This document shows positions 14,798-23,014 of a DNA stretch of 34,070 nt, in pieces. Source of the stretch: Candidatus Lindowiibacteriota bacterium (GTDB lineage: Bacteria; Lindowbacteria; 2-12-FULL-62-27). The notes below the pieces were generated by a model. That model made no database searches and was not told the origin of the DNA. It worked only from the letters and a program-made list of their open reading frames with translations. Made by a program: the position numbers and the translations under genes. The DNA lies in contig JAHFCY010000001.1 of the NCBI GenBank assembly GCA_023249255.1, positions 20,058 through 54,127 of the forward strand, in the 5' to 3' direction. Positions within the stretch are counted from its first letter, which is position 1. The number at the start of each line of letters is the position of its first letter.

Positions 14798-15886
14798 TCA
14801 GTTCCGGGCGTCCAACTTTTTCAAATTCAGAAAATCGGCGATCTCGTCCACGTCGGCCTTGAACGGTTTCGGCTCCGGAACAACCTTCAGCGCGGTCCCG
14901 GGGTCCTTCAATCCGTGGCCGGTCAGCGTGAGTACGACACGCATGCCGCGCTGAAGATACTTGTCGGCATGAAGCTGGAGCGTTCCGGCCAGCGACGCAG
15001 CCGATGCGGGCTCGGCAAAAATGCCTTCCATCCGCGCCAGCATCCGGTAGGATTCAAGAATCGCGGCGTCCGACACAGCGCGGATTTCTCCTCCGGACTC
15101 ATCCCGCGCCTTCACGGCGGATTGCCAGCTGGCAGGATTGCCGATACGGATCGCAGTCGCGATGGTTTCCGGTTTCTCAACCGGCGCGCCGTTTACGATC
15201 GGCGCGGCGCCCTCGGCCTGAAACCCGAACATTTTCGGCAGGCGGGTCGAACGCGCGGCGAACTGATATTCCTTGTATCCCATCCAGTACGCGGTGATGT
15301 TTCCGGCGTTGCCCACAGGCAGAACGTGCAGATCGGGCGCGTCGCCCAGAAGGTCGCAGACTTCAAACGCCGCCGTCTTCTGGCCAGCCAGCCTGTAGGG
15401 GTTGATCGAATTGACCAGCGTGATTTTGTATCGGGCGCTGATCGTCCGCACGATGTTCATCGCGCCGTCGAAATTGGTCGAAACAGGAAGCACGACAGCG
15501 CCGTGCAGAAGCGCCTGGGCAAGTTTTCCAAGCGCGATGGCGCCGTCCGGCAGAATCACGGCGCATTTGAGATTGGCGCGGGCCGCGTAGGCGGCGGCCG
15601 ACGCCGACGTATTTCCGGTCGAGGCGCAGAGGACCGCTGACGCGCCCTCTTCCACCGCTTTTGAAACCGCCATCGTCATGCCGCGGTCTTTGAACGATCC
15701 CGTCGGATTCAATCCCTCGTATTTGGCGTACAATTCCGATTCACAGCCGATGTGTTTTTCGATGTTTCGAAGACGCAAGAGCGGCGTGTCACCCTCACGA
15801 AGCGTGATGACAGGGGTCGATTCGCCGACCGGCAGATACGACCGGTAACGCGCGATGACGCCCTGGGCCGAACTCACAGCGATCAT
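14798..15886 (-). CDS. thrC: Threonine synthase
   Basis: Converts O-phosphohomoserine to threonine using PLP. The 362-residue length fits the short bacterial class. PTGSFKDRGM holds the Schiff-base Lys66, ASTGNTSASAAAYAAR and VLPVGNAGNITAYW are phosphate-binding loops, and the C-terminus has LTGHGLKDP. ATG 15886 overlaps the hom stop as ATGA, which decides the start over a longer frame upstream. It is the last gene of the minus-strand operon, directly after homoserine dehydrogenase, so the last steps of threonine synthesis except homoserine kinase are together. Confidence 0.96.
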   Translation of the reverse strand: MIAVSSAQGVIARYRSYLPVGESTPVITLREGDTPLLRLRNIEKHIGCESELYAKYEGLNPTGSFKDRGMTMAVSKAVEEGASAVLCASTGNTSASAAAYAARANLKCAVILPDGAIALGKLAQALLHGAVVLPVSTNFDGAMNIVRTISARYKITLVNSINPYRLAGQKTAAFEVCDLLGDAPDLHVLPVGNAGNITAYWMGYKEYQFAARSTRLPKMFGFQAEGAAPIVNGAPVEKPETIATAIRIGNPASWQSAVKARDESGGEIRAVSDAAILESYRMLARMEGIFAEPASAASLAGTLQLHADKYLQRGMRVVLTLTGHGLKDPGTALKVVPEPKPFKADVDEIADFLNLKKLDARN

Positions 15887-17166
15887 TCCGAAGTCAGCGG
15901 CTCCACTCTCAGCCGCCGCGTCTCTTCTCGAATCGTCGCCAACCGCGCAATTTCCTCGATCGCCTGGCGCACGTCCCGCTCGCAAGCTTCGAACGTCTGC
16001 ATCACGACCGGCACGGCTCCGTCAACCGGATTTCCTTTTTGCAGGCAGGCTTCAATGCTGATGCGGTTTTTCCCAAGAACCGTCGCGATCTGGCCCAGGA
16101 CACCCGGACGGTCTTCAACCGAAAACCGGAGATACCACTTGCTGACCGATTCGTCGCGGGGAACAATCCGCAGATTTGAAGAGAACGACACGGCCTTCCC
16201 GTACGACCGGCCCAGCGCGATGTCGATGAGGTCGGCCACCACCGCCGATGCGGTCGGACGGCCGCCCGCGCCCCGGCCGTAAAACATCATCTCTCCCACG
16301 CGATCACCCACGACCGTGACGGCGTTGAATTCGTTCGATACGGACGCAAGCGGATGCGCGTACGGAATCAGGGCCGGATGCGCGCGGGCTTCAATCGCAT
16401 CACCGCGCCGGATGGCCACAGCCAGAAGTTTGATCGTGTACCCAAGCTCGGCGGCATACCGCAGATCAATCAGGGACAATTTCGAAATCCCCTCGTAACT
16501 GAGCTGTTGAAACGGCATCTCAACACCGAACGCAATCCGGCACAGGAGCGTCAGCTTGTGCGCCGTGTCGGTACCCTCAATGTCGAACGTCGGATCGGCC
16601 TCTGCAAATCCGAGCCGCTTTGCCTCTTTGAGTGCCTCGTCAAATGAGAGACCTTTCTGCGTCATCTGCGTCAGAATATAATTCGCAGTGCCGTTAATGA
16701 TGCCGTACAGACGCTCGATGCGATTCGCCGCCAGCGATTCGGTGAACGATTTGATGATCGGCACACCTCCGGCGACGCCCGCCTCGAATCGAAGTTGGAC
16801 GCCACGCGAGGCGGCCAGTTTCAAGAGATCTCCGCCCTGTTCGGCGAGAAGCGCCTTGTTGGCGGTCACGACGTGTTTTTTGTTTTCGATTGCCCGGCGA
16901 TGAAATGATTTCGCCGGCTCGATGCCGCCGATCAACTCCACGACGGTTTGAATCGACGGATCATCCAGCGCCGCGGCGATGTCGTCGGTAAACCGGACCT
17001 CGGACGGCAGACGGAGTCCCTCTCGCGGCGCAAGATCCTTGTCGACGACGACTTTCAGCCGCAAATCCGCGCCGGTGCGTTCGAGAATGGACTCACGCTC
17101 GTACAGCAGGAGGCGCGCGACCTCTTTTCCGACCGTTCCAAGCCCGATCAGCGCGACGTTCAGCAT
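15883..17166 (-). CDS. hom: Homoserine dehydrogenase with ACT domain
   Basis: Reduces aspartate semialdehyde to homoserine, a branch point for threonine and methionine. The 427 residues comprise an N-terminal NAD(P)-binding Rossmann motif (LIGLGTVGKE), a central catalytic domain with GGVPIIKSF, LYGIINGTANYILT and EADPTFDIEGTDTAHKL, and a C-terminal ACT domain (from about 350; RFSVEDRPGVLGQIATVLG) that usually gives threonine feedback control. The gene is monofunctional, without an aspartokinase fusion. ATG 17166 lies 7 bases after the pfkB-type kinase stop, and its end overlaps thrC by 4 bases. Confidence 0.97.
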   Translation of the reverse strand: MLNVALIGLGTVGKEVARLLLYERESILERTGADLRLKVVVDKDLAPREGLRLPSEVRFTDDIAAALDDPSIQTVVELIGGIEPAKSFHRRAIENKKHVVTANKALLAEQGGDLLKLAASRGVQLRFEAGVAGGVPIIKSFTESLAANRIERLYGIINGTANYILTQMTQKGLSFDEALKEAKRLGFAEADPTFDIEGTDTAHKLTLLCRIAFGVEMPFQQLSYEGISKLSLIDLRYAAELGYTIKLLAVAIRRGDAIEARAHPALIPYAHPLASVSNEFNAVTVVGDRVGEMMFYGRGAGGRPTASAVVADLIDIALGRSYGKAVSFSSNLRIVPRDESVSKWYLRFSVEDRPGVLGQIATVLGKNRISIEACLQKGNPVDGAVPVVMQTFEACERDVRQAIEEIARLATIREETRRLRVEPLTSE

Positions 17167-17173
17167 GGTGTTC

Positions 17174-18112
17174 TCAGGTCCGGGATCCGTTCCCGAATTG
17201 CGTCAACCGTCTCAGCATTTCCAGCCGTTTTTGAATCTTGCACCAGCGCATGGCCAGAAGTCCTTTCACGCCAAATTCGCCGACGGTGAACGACGCCACC
17301 ACGCTTCCGTACGCGCACGCCTTTGCCAAAAGCGGCATCGGAATCGCGCGGCCGGAATGATTCGACTGCGCCAGGACCCCCATGAACGCGCCCGCAAAAC
17401 TGTCTCCCGCGCCGGTCGGATCACACACAGTGTCCACCGGAAACGGCGGACAAAACAGGATCCCCTCGCGGGTGCAGATCATCGATCCATGCTCGCCCTT
17501 TTTGACGATGGCCGCTTTCGGCCCGAGTTTTAACAGCGCGCGGGCCGCACGGATCAGGTTGTGCTCACCCGTGAGCGACCGCGCCTCCTGATCGTTGACG
17601 AAAAGGATGTGGAGACGCCGGAGCATTTTTCCAAGCGCCGAGCGCTTTTGGTCAATCCAGAAATTCATCGTGTCGCCGCCACTCAACGCGTGCGGCATCT
17701 GTTTGAGGACGTGAACCTGCAGATCGGGATCGATGTTCGCCAGGAACAACACGGAGCCGGACTGGTATGAAAGCGGAACTTTCGGTTGAAACCTGGCAAA
17801 TACTCCCAACTGTGTGTCGAGCGTGTGGGCCACGTTGCCGTCGGAACTGTATCGGCCCGCCCATCGAAACGACGGCCCGTCGGCCCGTTGAAGCCCTTCA
17901 AGATCGACTCCGTGGCGCCGGATGAGATTCACGTGTGTGGCCGGAAAATCGTTCCCAATAACGCCGATCATGCGGGGCCTGGCAAAAAACCGCGATGCAA
18001 GCGAAAAATAAACGGCCGCGCCGCCCAGCGCGTCCCTGTGCTTTCCGTGGGTCGTTTCGACGGTGTCGAGTGCGACCGATCCCACCACCACGAGAGGGTT
18101 CAACCGGCTCAT
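17174..18112 (-). CDS. PfkB-family carbohydrate/nucleoside kinase
   Basis: A 312-residue ribokinase-fold kinase. The N-terminus has VVGSVALDTVET and LGGAAVYFSLASRFFA (the GG substrate-binding motif); the C-terminal signature DPTGAGDSFAGAFMG contains the anion hole and the catalytic base Asp237. A central IVKKGEHGSM strand is also typical. The substrate is not predictable from sequence; ribose, fructose or adenosine-type compounds are possible. It is not a homoserine kinase of the known families, but it adjoins hom and thrC, where a kinase step is otherwise missing. Translation is coupled to the SPOR gene by an ATGA overlap. Confidence 0.85.
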   Translation of the reverse strand: MSRLNPLVVVGSVALDTVETTHGKHRDALGGAAVYFSLASRFFARPRMIGVIGNDFPATHVNLIRRHGVDLEGLQRADGPSFRWAGRYSSDGNVAHTLDTQLGVFARFQPKVPLSYQSGSVLFLANIDPDLQVHVLKQMPHALSGGDTMNFWIDQKRSALGKMLRRLHILFVNDQEARSLTGEHNLIRAARALLKLGPKAAIVKKGEHGSMICTREGILFCPPFPVDTVCDPTGAGDSFAGAFMGVLAQSNHSGRAIPMPLLAKACAYGSVVASFTVGEFGVKGLLAMRWCKIQKRLEMLRRLTQFGNGSRT

Positions 18113-18681
18113 AACAGCTCCTTCGGCCAGAAATCCCGAATCATGCCCCGGTCCGTCAACTGACGTCCGTACGCAACCGCCGCCTCCCTCGAATCAAACC
18201 GGCCGAACTTGAGCCGATACCACGGAGCGCCACCTGATCCCGTCATCTGATGTTCGGCAATCTCGATTCCCGTGAGACCCTTTGATTCGAGCCGCTGTTT
18301 TTCTCTCTCGGCGTCGGCCAGTTTCTGGAACGACGACAGATACAGCGTGTATGCCGTCTTGCCGACGCTCGTCCACATCATGCGCGGCTGTTCGGCGCGA
18401 ATCTCCAATCGCTGATACGGTGTCGTTGCGCTTCGAACGTCCTTCACAGCCGTCAATCCCGTCGACTGGCGCGCACCGGGCTGATCCCTCCGGGACAGCG
18501 TCGTGCCCGAAGCCTCGCGGGAGGCGGGGACTGACGAAGGATGCGGCGCGACGGACGGCGCGGAGGAACGTTGGCCAACTTTGTAGCCGATGCCGAACGC
18601 AAAGACGATGGACAGAATGAACAGACCATAAACGGTCCCCGCCCCGGTCCCAAACCCCGGCGCGGATTTCATCCTGGACAC
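18109..18681 (-). CDS. SPOR-domain membrane protein
   Basis: A 190-residue protein with a short cytoplasmic N-terminus, one membrane helix (about 16-34; VYGLFILSIVFAFGIGYKVG), a low-complexity Ser/Pro/Ala linker (about 38-85) and a C-terminal SPOR domain (about 108-185; YTLYLSSFQKLADAEREKQR and later WYRLKFGRFDSREAAVAYGR). SPOR domains bind denuded septal peptidoglycan, as in FtsN and DedD, so a role in division or envelope maintenance is likely. The start is GTG 18681, or ATG 18672. It sits 2 bases after the HDOD gene and overlaps the kinase gene by 4 bases. Confidence 0.82.
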   Translation of the reverse strand: MSRMKSAPGFGTGAGTVYGLFILSIVFAFGIGYKVGQRSSAPSVAPHPSSVPASREASGTTLSRRDQPGARQSTGLTAVKDVRSATTPYQRLEIRAEQPRMMWTSVGKTAYTLYLSSFQKLADAEREKQRLESKGLTGIEIAEHQMTGSGGAPWYRLKFGRFDSREAAVAYGRQLTDRGMIRDFWPKELL

Positions 18682-18683
18682 GG

Positions 18684-19574
18684 CTATTCCTGCAATTTCT
18701 CGAGCAGATCTTCCACCTTGTCGAGTTCAGCCTGTGCGGCCCGAAGATATGCGTCGATGTCTGTCTGGGTTATTTTCAAAATCTTCTTGACGTCCTCGCT
18801 GATTTTCGGAACGACCAGATCGCCCGGGTCGCCACATCGCTTCTTTCGCGCAATGTAATTTCCAACATGAACCAGCGACACCAGCGTCGGACTGAAATTT
18901 GCAAGCCCCGGGTTCGGATAATAGTTGATGGCCTCGACCAGTTGAAGCGGAATTTTCCATCGTTCGGCCAGCATCGCGCCCACCCGGCAGTGGTCCGTTC
19001 CGAATATTTCCCGCTCGGCGTGATGCAGAAGCTTCTTTTCTTTCTTGGCCTTTTTGACGGCCTGCATGAACAGGTTGTGGAGATACTGGTCGAGAATCAA
19101 TTTGCCGATGCCATGCAGGATGCCGCCGATGAGACATTCCTCCGGAAGCGGATAGTTGATCCGCCGGCCGACCAGATTGGCCATCACGCCCGTCGAAATC
19201 GAATGCTCCCAGAACGCCCTGACGTCAAATCCTTCCCTGCTCTTCGTCCCGAAAATCTGGATCACCGACGCCGACAGCGCAAGACTCCGAACGGCGTTGA
19301 ATCCGAGAATCACCACCGCCTGGGTCACCGTTGAAATCTGCCTGGGAAATCCGTAAAAAGCCGAATTGACGATTTTGAGAAGCCGCGCCGCCAGCGCCTG
19401 GTCCGTCCGGATGATACGGTTGACGTCCTCGGCGGACGTCTTCGGATTTTCCATCAATTCCAGAATGCTGTTGACCACCACCGGCAGAGTCGGGACTTTT
19501 TCGACGCCGTCCAGAATGCGTTTGAACGCCTCGTTGACGCCGGCTTCGTTCATTTCGTTAGGCTGTGAAAGCAT
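18684..19574 (-). CDS. HDOD-domain signalling protein
   Basis: A 296-residue protein. HDOD spans about residues 20-215: VPTLPVVVNSILELMENP at the start, RLLKIVNSAFYGFPRQISTV, and ILGFNAVRSLALSAS. HDOD proteins act in signal transduction without known catalysis, often in motility or biofilm control. Where relatives have HD of the HD superfamily, this one reads LHGIGKLI, so the metal-binding Asp is lost. The C-terminal 60 residues form a helical tail with charged heptads ending DKVEDLLEKLQE. ATG 19574 is chosen because AGGAGGT lies 6 bases upstream; this makes a 25-base overlap with coaE. Confidence 0.85.
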   Translation of the reverse strand: MLSQPNEMNEAGVNEAFKRILDGVEKVPTLPVVVNSILELMENPKTSAEDVNRIIRTDQALAARLLKIVNSAFYGFPRQISTVTQAVVILGFNAVRSLALSASVIQIFGTKSREGFDVRAFWEHSISTGVMANLVGRRINYPLPEECLIGGILHGIGKLILDQYLHNLFMQAVKKAKKEKKLLHHAEREIFGTDHCRVGAMLAERWKIPLQLVEAINYYPNPGLANFSPTLVSLVHVGNYIARKKRCGDPGDLVVPKISEDVKKILKITQTDIDAYLRAAQAELDKVEDLLEKLQE

Positions 19575-20161
19575 GATCGGACCTCCTGTCGAATCCGTCG
19601 GATCGGGCTTCTCATGTCAAATACAATGTCGGCTCGCCGGCGCTTGTACTCGATGCTCCACTGAGCGCGAATTCTCGCGCGGGCGGCCTGCGCGCCAAGG
19701 CCCCGGGCCCGGAGCCGGCGAATCTGAATCGCCGGAGGCGCGTACGCCACCACAATCATGTCAATCGCTATCGTCGCGCGGGCCTCGAACAACAACGGAA
19801 TATCAACCGCCACGACCGGGCTGTGACGCCGGCGATACATGCCGATCTGCCGGGCAATCTCCGTAAAAACAGCCGGGTGCACAATCCGTTCCAAACGCCG
19901 GCGCGCCACGCGATTTCGAAAAACCATCTCGCCCAGTTTCCGGCGATCAAGGCAACCCCCGGCGCTCAGGTACGACCGGCCAAACGACGCCACCACGGCC
20001 GAAAATACTTTCGTGCCGCGGCGCAGAAGCCCGTGAACAATCCGGTCGCTGTCGATTGTCGGAACGCCCATCCCGCGGAAGATCCCGAGAAGCGTGCTCT
20101 TGCCTGTGGCGATCCCGCCCGTGATACCCACAATCGTCGTTTTCGAATCGTGACCTCTCAT
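19550..20161 (-). CDS. coaE: Dephospho-CoA kinase
   Basis: Phosphorylates the ribose 3'-OH of dephospho-CoA, the last step of CoA synthesis. A 203-residue P-loop kinase: VGITGGIATGKST (Walker A), PTIDSDRIVH (substrate Asp), VFRNRVARRRLERIVHP and VAVDIPLLFE (the family LLFE motif), then a LID region rich in Arg. GGGAG precedes ATG 20161 by about 8 bases. It sits in the minus operon between the exonuclease and HDOD genes. coaBC, for an earlier step of the same pathway, is about 3 kb away on the other strand. Confidence 0.93.
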   Translation of the reverse strand: MRGHDSKTTIVGITGGIATGKSTLLGIFRGMGVPTIDSDRIVHGLLRRGTKVFSAVVASFGRSYLSAGGCLDRRKLGEMVFRNRVARRRLERIVHPAVFTEIARQIGMYRRRHSPVVAVDIPLLFEARATIAIDMIVVAYAPPAIQIRRLRARGLGAQAARARIRAQWSIEYKRRRADIVFDMRSPIRRIRQEVRSCFHSLTK

Positions 20162-20206
20162 GGTCTGCTCCCAGAGCGCGTCAGACTAACAGAAGACGTA
20201 TTTTTT

Positions 20207-21115
20207 TCAATCGCCCACCGGTCCGTCGCCAAGAAATTTTTCAGCCAGACGCTTGAGTTCGAGTTTGTTGAGAATCCGCCCAAGCTTGTCGCGGTCAAAC
20301 CGCGCCGGATCAAACGGCACGGGAATCACGTCGACTTCAAGGTCGAGCCGCAGCCGAACCAGGTCCCGGCTTAAAAACGCCTCCGATCGCTGCGCCAGCA
20401 ACGCCTTCGCCGCCACCTTCGGCAGGCGAGTGAGGTTGTCATAAATCTCCTCGAGCGTCGCGTACTTGCCCAGAATTTTGACCGCGGTTTTTTCGCCGAT
20501 TCCTTTCACGCCCGGCACATTGTCCACCGCATCACCCACCAGCGCGAAAAAATCGACCATCCGATCGGGCGGCAGTCCGTATTTCTCCTTGAGTGACTTC
20601 GGATCCATCAGGACAAAGTCGTCCGGACGGCCGGACGGTCTCAAGAGCCGGATGTCGTCCGCCAGAATCTGGAAAAAATCCTTGTCGTTCGACGCGATCA
20701 CGACCCGCCGGCCCTGTCCGGCGAACGCCGTCGCAGCCGATCCGATTGCGTCGTCCGCCTCAACGCCATGAATGGCGACCTGTGGAATAGACAGCGCCGA
20801 CAGCGCCTCCTCAATCAACGGTACCTGCGATTTCAAATCCTCCGGCGTCTCCGGACGGTTCGCTTTGTAGTCGGCATAGGCGGCCAGACGCTCCTGGGGT
20901 CCGCCCCGGTCGAAAAAAACGACGAATTCCGGCGCGGCGCCGTATTTTTTTTCCACGAACGAGATGATCTTCGGAAAAATGGACAAAAATCCGTGAACAG
21001 CCGACGTCGGCTGGCCGTCCTGATTTCGAAAATCGGGCAGGGCGTAATACGCCCGGAAAATCCATGCATAGGCGTCCACGAGAACGACCGGCTCGTCTTG
21101 AAAGAGTTTGTCCAT
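20207..21115 (-). CDS. Stand-alone 5'-3' exonuclease (DNA polymerase I N-domain type)
   Basis: A 302-residue flap endonuclease/5'-3' exonuclease. Metal-binding acidic motifs are visible in order: VVLVDAYAWIFRAYYA, VVFFDRGGP, VEADDAIGS and ASNDKDFFQIL, then LVGDAVDNVPGVKGIGEKTA, the helix-3-turn-helix DNA-binding motif. The protein ends where the 3'-5' exonuclease-like domain of PolA would begin, so polymerase is either a separate gene elsewhere or the organism also keeps a full PolA. The likely role is RNA-primer removal and flap cleavage. ATG 21115 with AGGTGG upstream gives the conserved start; a TTG at 21151 is less likely. It is the first gene of the minus-strand operon. Confidence 0.88.
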   Translation of the reverse strand: MDKLFQDEPVVLVDAYAWIFRAYYALPDFRNQDGQPTSAVHGFLSIFPKIISFVEKKYGAAPEFVVFFDRGGPQERLAAYADYKANRPETPEDLKSQVPLIEEALSALSIPQVAIHGVEADDAIGSAATAFAGQGRRVVIASNDKDFFQILADDIRLLRPSGRPDDFVLMDPKSLKEKYGLPPDRMVDFFALVGDAVDNVPGVKGIGEKTAVKILGKYATLEEIYDNLTRLPKVAAKALLAQRSEAFLSRDLVRLRLDLEVDVIPVPFDPARFDRDKLGRILNKLELKRLAEKFLGDGPVGD

Positions 21116-21192
21116 GCCCGCCACCTGATCTTTTGCGGGGACGGCCGTCAAGAGCTGTCCGTTGGCGATGAAGAATGGCGCGAGTCAATATC

Positions 21193-21217
21193 GCGGCGGT
21201 TCATTTACAATCGCCGC
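21193..21217. repeat. Inverted repeat between the divergent exonuclease and PGPGW genes
   Basis: GCGGCG (21193-21198) and CGCCGC (21212-21217) are exact complements around a 13-base AT-rich spacer. No T-run follows in either direction. It could be an operator for the divergent pair or chance in GC-rich DNA. The rest of the 130-base gap shows no clear promoter. Confidence 0.25.
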
Positions 21218-21244
21218 CTTTCAGGTAAATTCCATTTTCAACAC

Positions 21245-21463
21245 ATGCGCCGCTGGCTAAAAATCATTTTGGGATTTGTGTTATTGATTATCGGCATCAT
21301 CGGCCTCTTCACGCCCGTGTTGCAGGGAATTCTCACCATCCTGGCGGGGCTGAGCGTGCTCTCGACGGAATTTGAATGGGCCGGGCGCCTGCACAAGAAA
21401 GTGCTGGATATCATCAATCGCGTGAAGGAAAAAATAAAAAGACGGAGGGAGTCCAAACCATGA
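21245..21463 (+). CDS. Small PGPGW/DUF454-like membrane protein
   Basis: A 72-residue protein with two adjacent membrane helices (about 5-22 and 26-41) and a basic C-terminal tail (KKVLDIINRVKEKIKRRRE). The pattern IIGIIGLFTPVLQGILTILA followed by EFEWAGRLHKK matches small PGPGW-type membrane proteins, in which the central turn is a PGPGW-like motif (here PVLQG). The function of the family is unknown. ATG 21245 has a weak ribosome-binding site. Its TGA overlaps the ATG of the 5'-nucleotidase gene (ATGA at 21460-21463), so the two are probably co-translated. Confidence 0.65.
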   Translation: MRRWLKIILGFVLLIIGIIGLFTPVLQGILTILAGLSVLSTEFEWAGRLHKKVLDIINRVKEKIKRRRESKP

Positions 21464-23013
21464 AACGAACCGGCGGATGTTTCGCCCTGCTGTCGGTCTT
21501 TGCCGCCATCCTGTTTGTCAGCCCGGCTTTCGGCGGGGCGATATCCGCTCCGACTCCGTTCGTCACAATCCGAATTCTTCACACGAACGACATCCACGGC
21601 CATGTTCTGCCCGAACCCGACCTCAAAGCCGAGACAAAACCGGCTCCGATGTTCGGCGGAGCGGCGGCGTTGGCCACCGCCATCAAACAGTTCCGGACCG
21701 AACCGGTATTCGGGCGTCCGGCGGACGTGGTGTTTTATTTTGACGCCGGAGATTTTTTTCAGGGGACGCCGGAAGGCACTCTCACACGCGGCAAATCAAT
21801 CATCGAACTTTTTCGAATTCTCGGTCTCGATGCCCAGGCTGCCGGCAACCATGATTTTGATTTCGGACCCGACGCGCTCCGTGATTTGATCGGCATGGCT
21901 GCATGGCCTGTTTTGTCGGCAAACACCCGCAGCGTTGACCGTCGATTTCCCCTTCAGCGGCACATGTGGCTGCATCCCCGGTCCGCGCAACTTCGCGTCG
22001 CGGTTTTTGGGTTGATCACGGATGACATGGCCAGCGTCACGACGGCGCAGGCCAGGCGCGGCTTCACGTTCGATCCGTCGATCGAGACATCCCGGCGGGA
22101 AGTCGCGGAATTGCGCGACAGCGCGGACCTCGTCATTGCACTGACCCACGTCGGCGCGCTCCAGGACAAAAAAATTGCTGATACGGTAGCCGGGATCGAC
22201 GTCATCGTCGGCGGCCATAGCCACACGTCGCTCTCTCCATATTATAGAAGCGATACGACCGGCACGGTCGTGGTCCAGGCCGGCAGTTATCTGCGGGATC
22301 TGGGAGTGCTGGATATTCTGTATAACCGCCAGACTCGCAAAATCGTTCCTCCTGATCCCGCCACCCGGGACTGGAGCGAGCGGCTTGGAAAGCAGATTGG
22401 CGCCCTCCTCGACGAAAAAGTGGCGGCGGCGGACAGCGATTATTTCCGCGCTTCCGACACCGAATGCGTACCCGGAAATCTCCTGGCCGACGCAATGCGC
22501 TGGGCCACGAAAACGGAGGCGGCGTTTCAAAACAGCTACGGCGTCCGCGCCGATCTTCCGGCGGGCAACATCACGCTCCGCACGCTCTTTACGATGATGC
22601 CCTTCGATAATACGATTGTGTCCATGACGCTTTCAGGACAGCAAATTTTCGATCTGCTTGAACAGAGCGCAGCGCTCGACCGGGGTTTTTTGCAGATGTC
22701 CGGCCTTCACGTCGAGGTCGATCTGTCCCGGCCCCGCGGCGAACGGGTTCTCAACGCCGGGATTGCGGGCAACCCGATCGATCTCAAACGATCCTATCGT
22801 GTCGCCACCAATTCATTTCTGGCCGAAGGCGGCGATTTGTTCGACACGTTTGCGCGCGGGACGAACCGCGCTGACAACGGCCAGAATCTGCGTGATGTCG
22901 TTCGCGACTATTTGAAAGCTGTCACTCGTCCGTCCGGCGGCGTTTTTTCCGGCCGGATCGAAGGCCGGATCGTTCAGCGCAGACTATCCGCCGCGACACT
23001 GCCGGCCCACTGA
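21460..23013 (+). CDS. 5'-nucleotidase / UshA-like metallophosphatase, secreted
   Basis: A 517-residue exported enzyme of the 5'-nucleotidase family (UshA, CD73-like). The signal peptide spans about residues 1-25. The N-terminal calcineurin-type metal-binding domain has ILHTNDIHGH (41-48), YFDAGDFFQGTPEG, AAGNHDFDFG and VIVGGHSHT, the complete dimetal ligand set. The C-terminal substrate-binding domain has CVPGNLLADAMRW, AGNITLRTLFTMMPFDN and GGDLFDTF-like segments. It is likely to hydrolyse nucleotides or UDP-sugars in the periplasm to recover nucleosides and phosphate. GGAGGGA precedes ATG 21460. coaBC starts 1 base after its stop. Confidence 0.9.
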   Translation: MKRTGGCFALLSVFAAILFVSPAFGGAISAPTPFVTIRILHTNDIHGHVLPEPDLKAETKPAPMFGGAAALATAIKQFRTEPVFGRPADVVFYFDAGDFFQGTPEGTLTRGKSIIELFRILGLDAQAAGNHDFDFGPDALRDLIGMAAWPVLSANTRSVDRRFPLQRHMWLHPRSAQLRVAVFGLITDDMASVTTAQARRGFTFDPSIETSRREVAELRDSADLVIALTHVGALQDKKIADTVAGIDVIVGGHSHTSLSPYYRSDTTGTVVVQAGSYLRDLGVLDILYNRQTRKIVPPDPATRDWSERLGKQIGALLDEKVAAADSDYFRASDTECVPGNLLADAMRWATKTEAAFQNSYGVRADLPAGNITLRTLFTMMPFDNTIVSMTLSGQQIFDLLEQSAALDRGFLQMSGLHVEVDLSRPRGERVLNAGIAGNPIDLKRSYRVATNSFLAEGGDLFDTFARGTNRADNGQNLRDVVRDYLKAVTRPSGGVFSGRIEGRIVQRRLSAATLPAH

Positions 23014-23014
23014 C

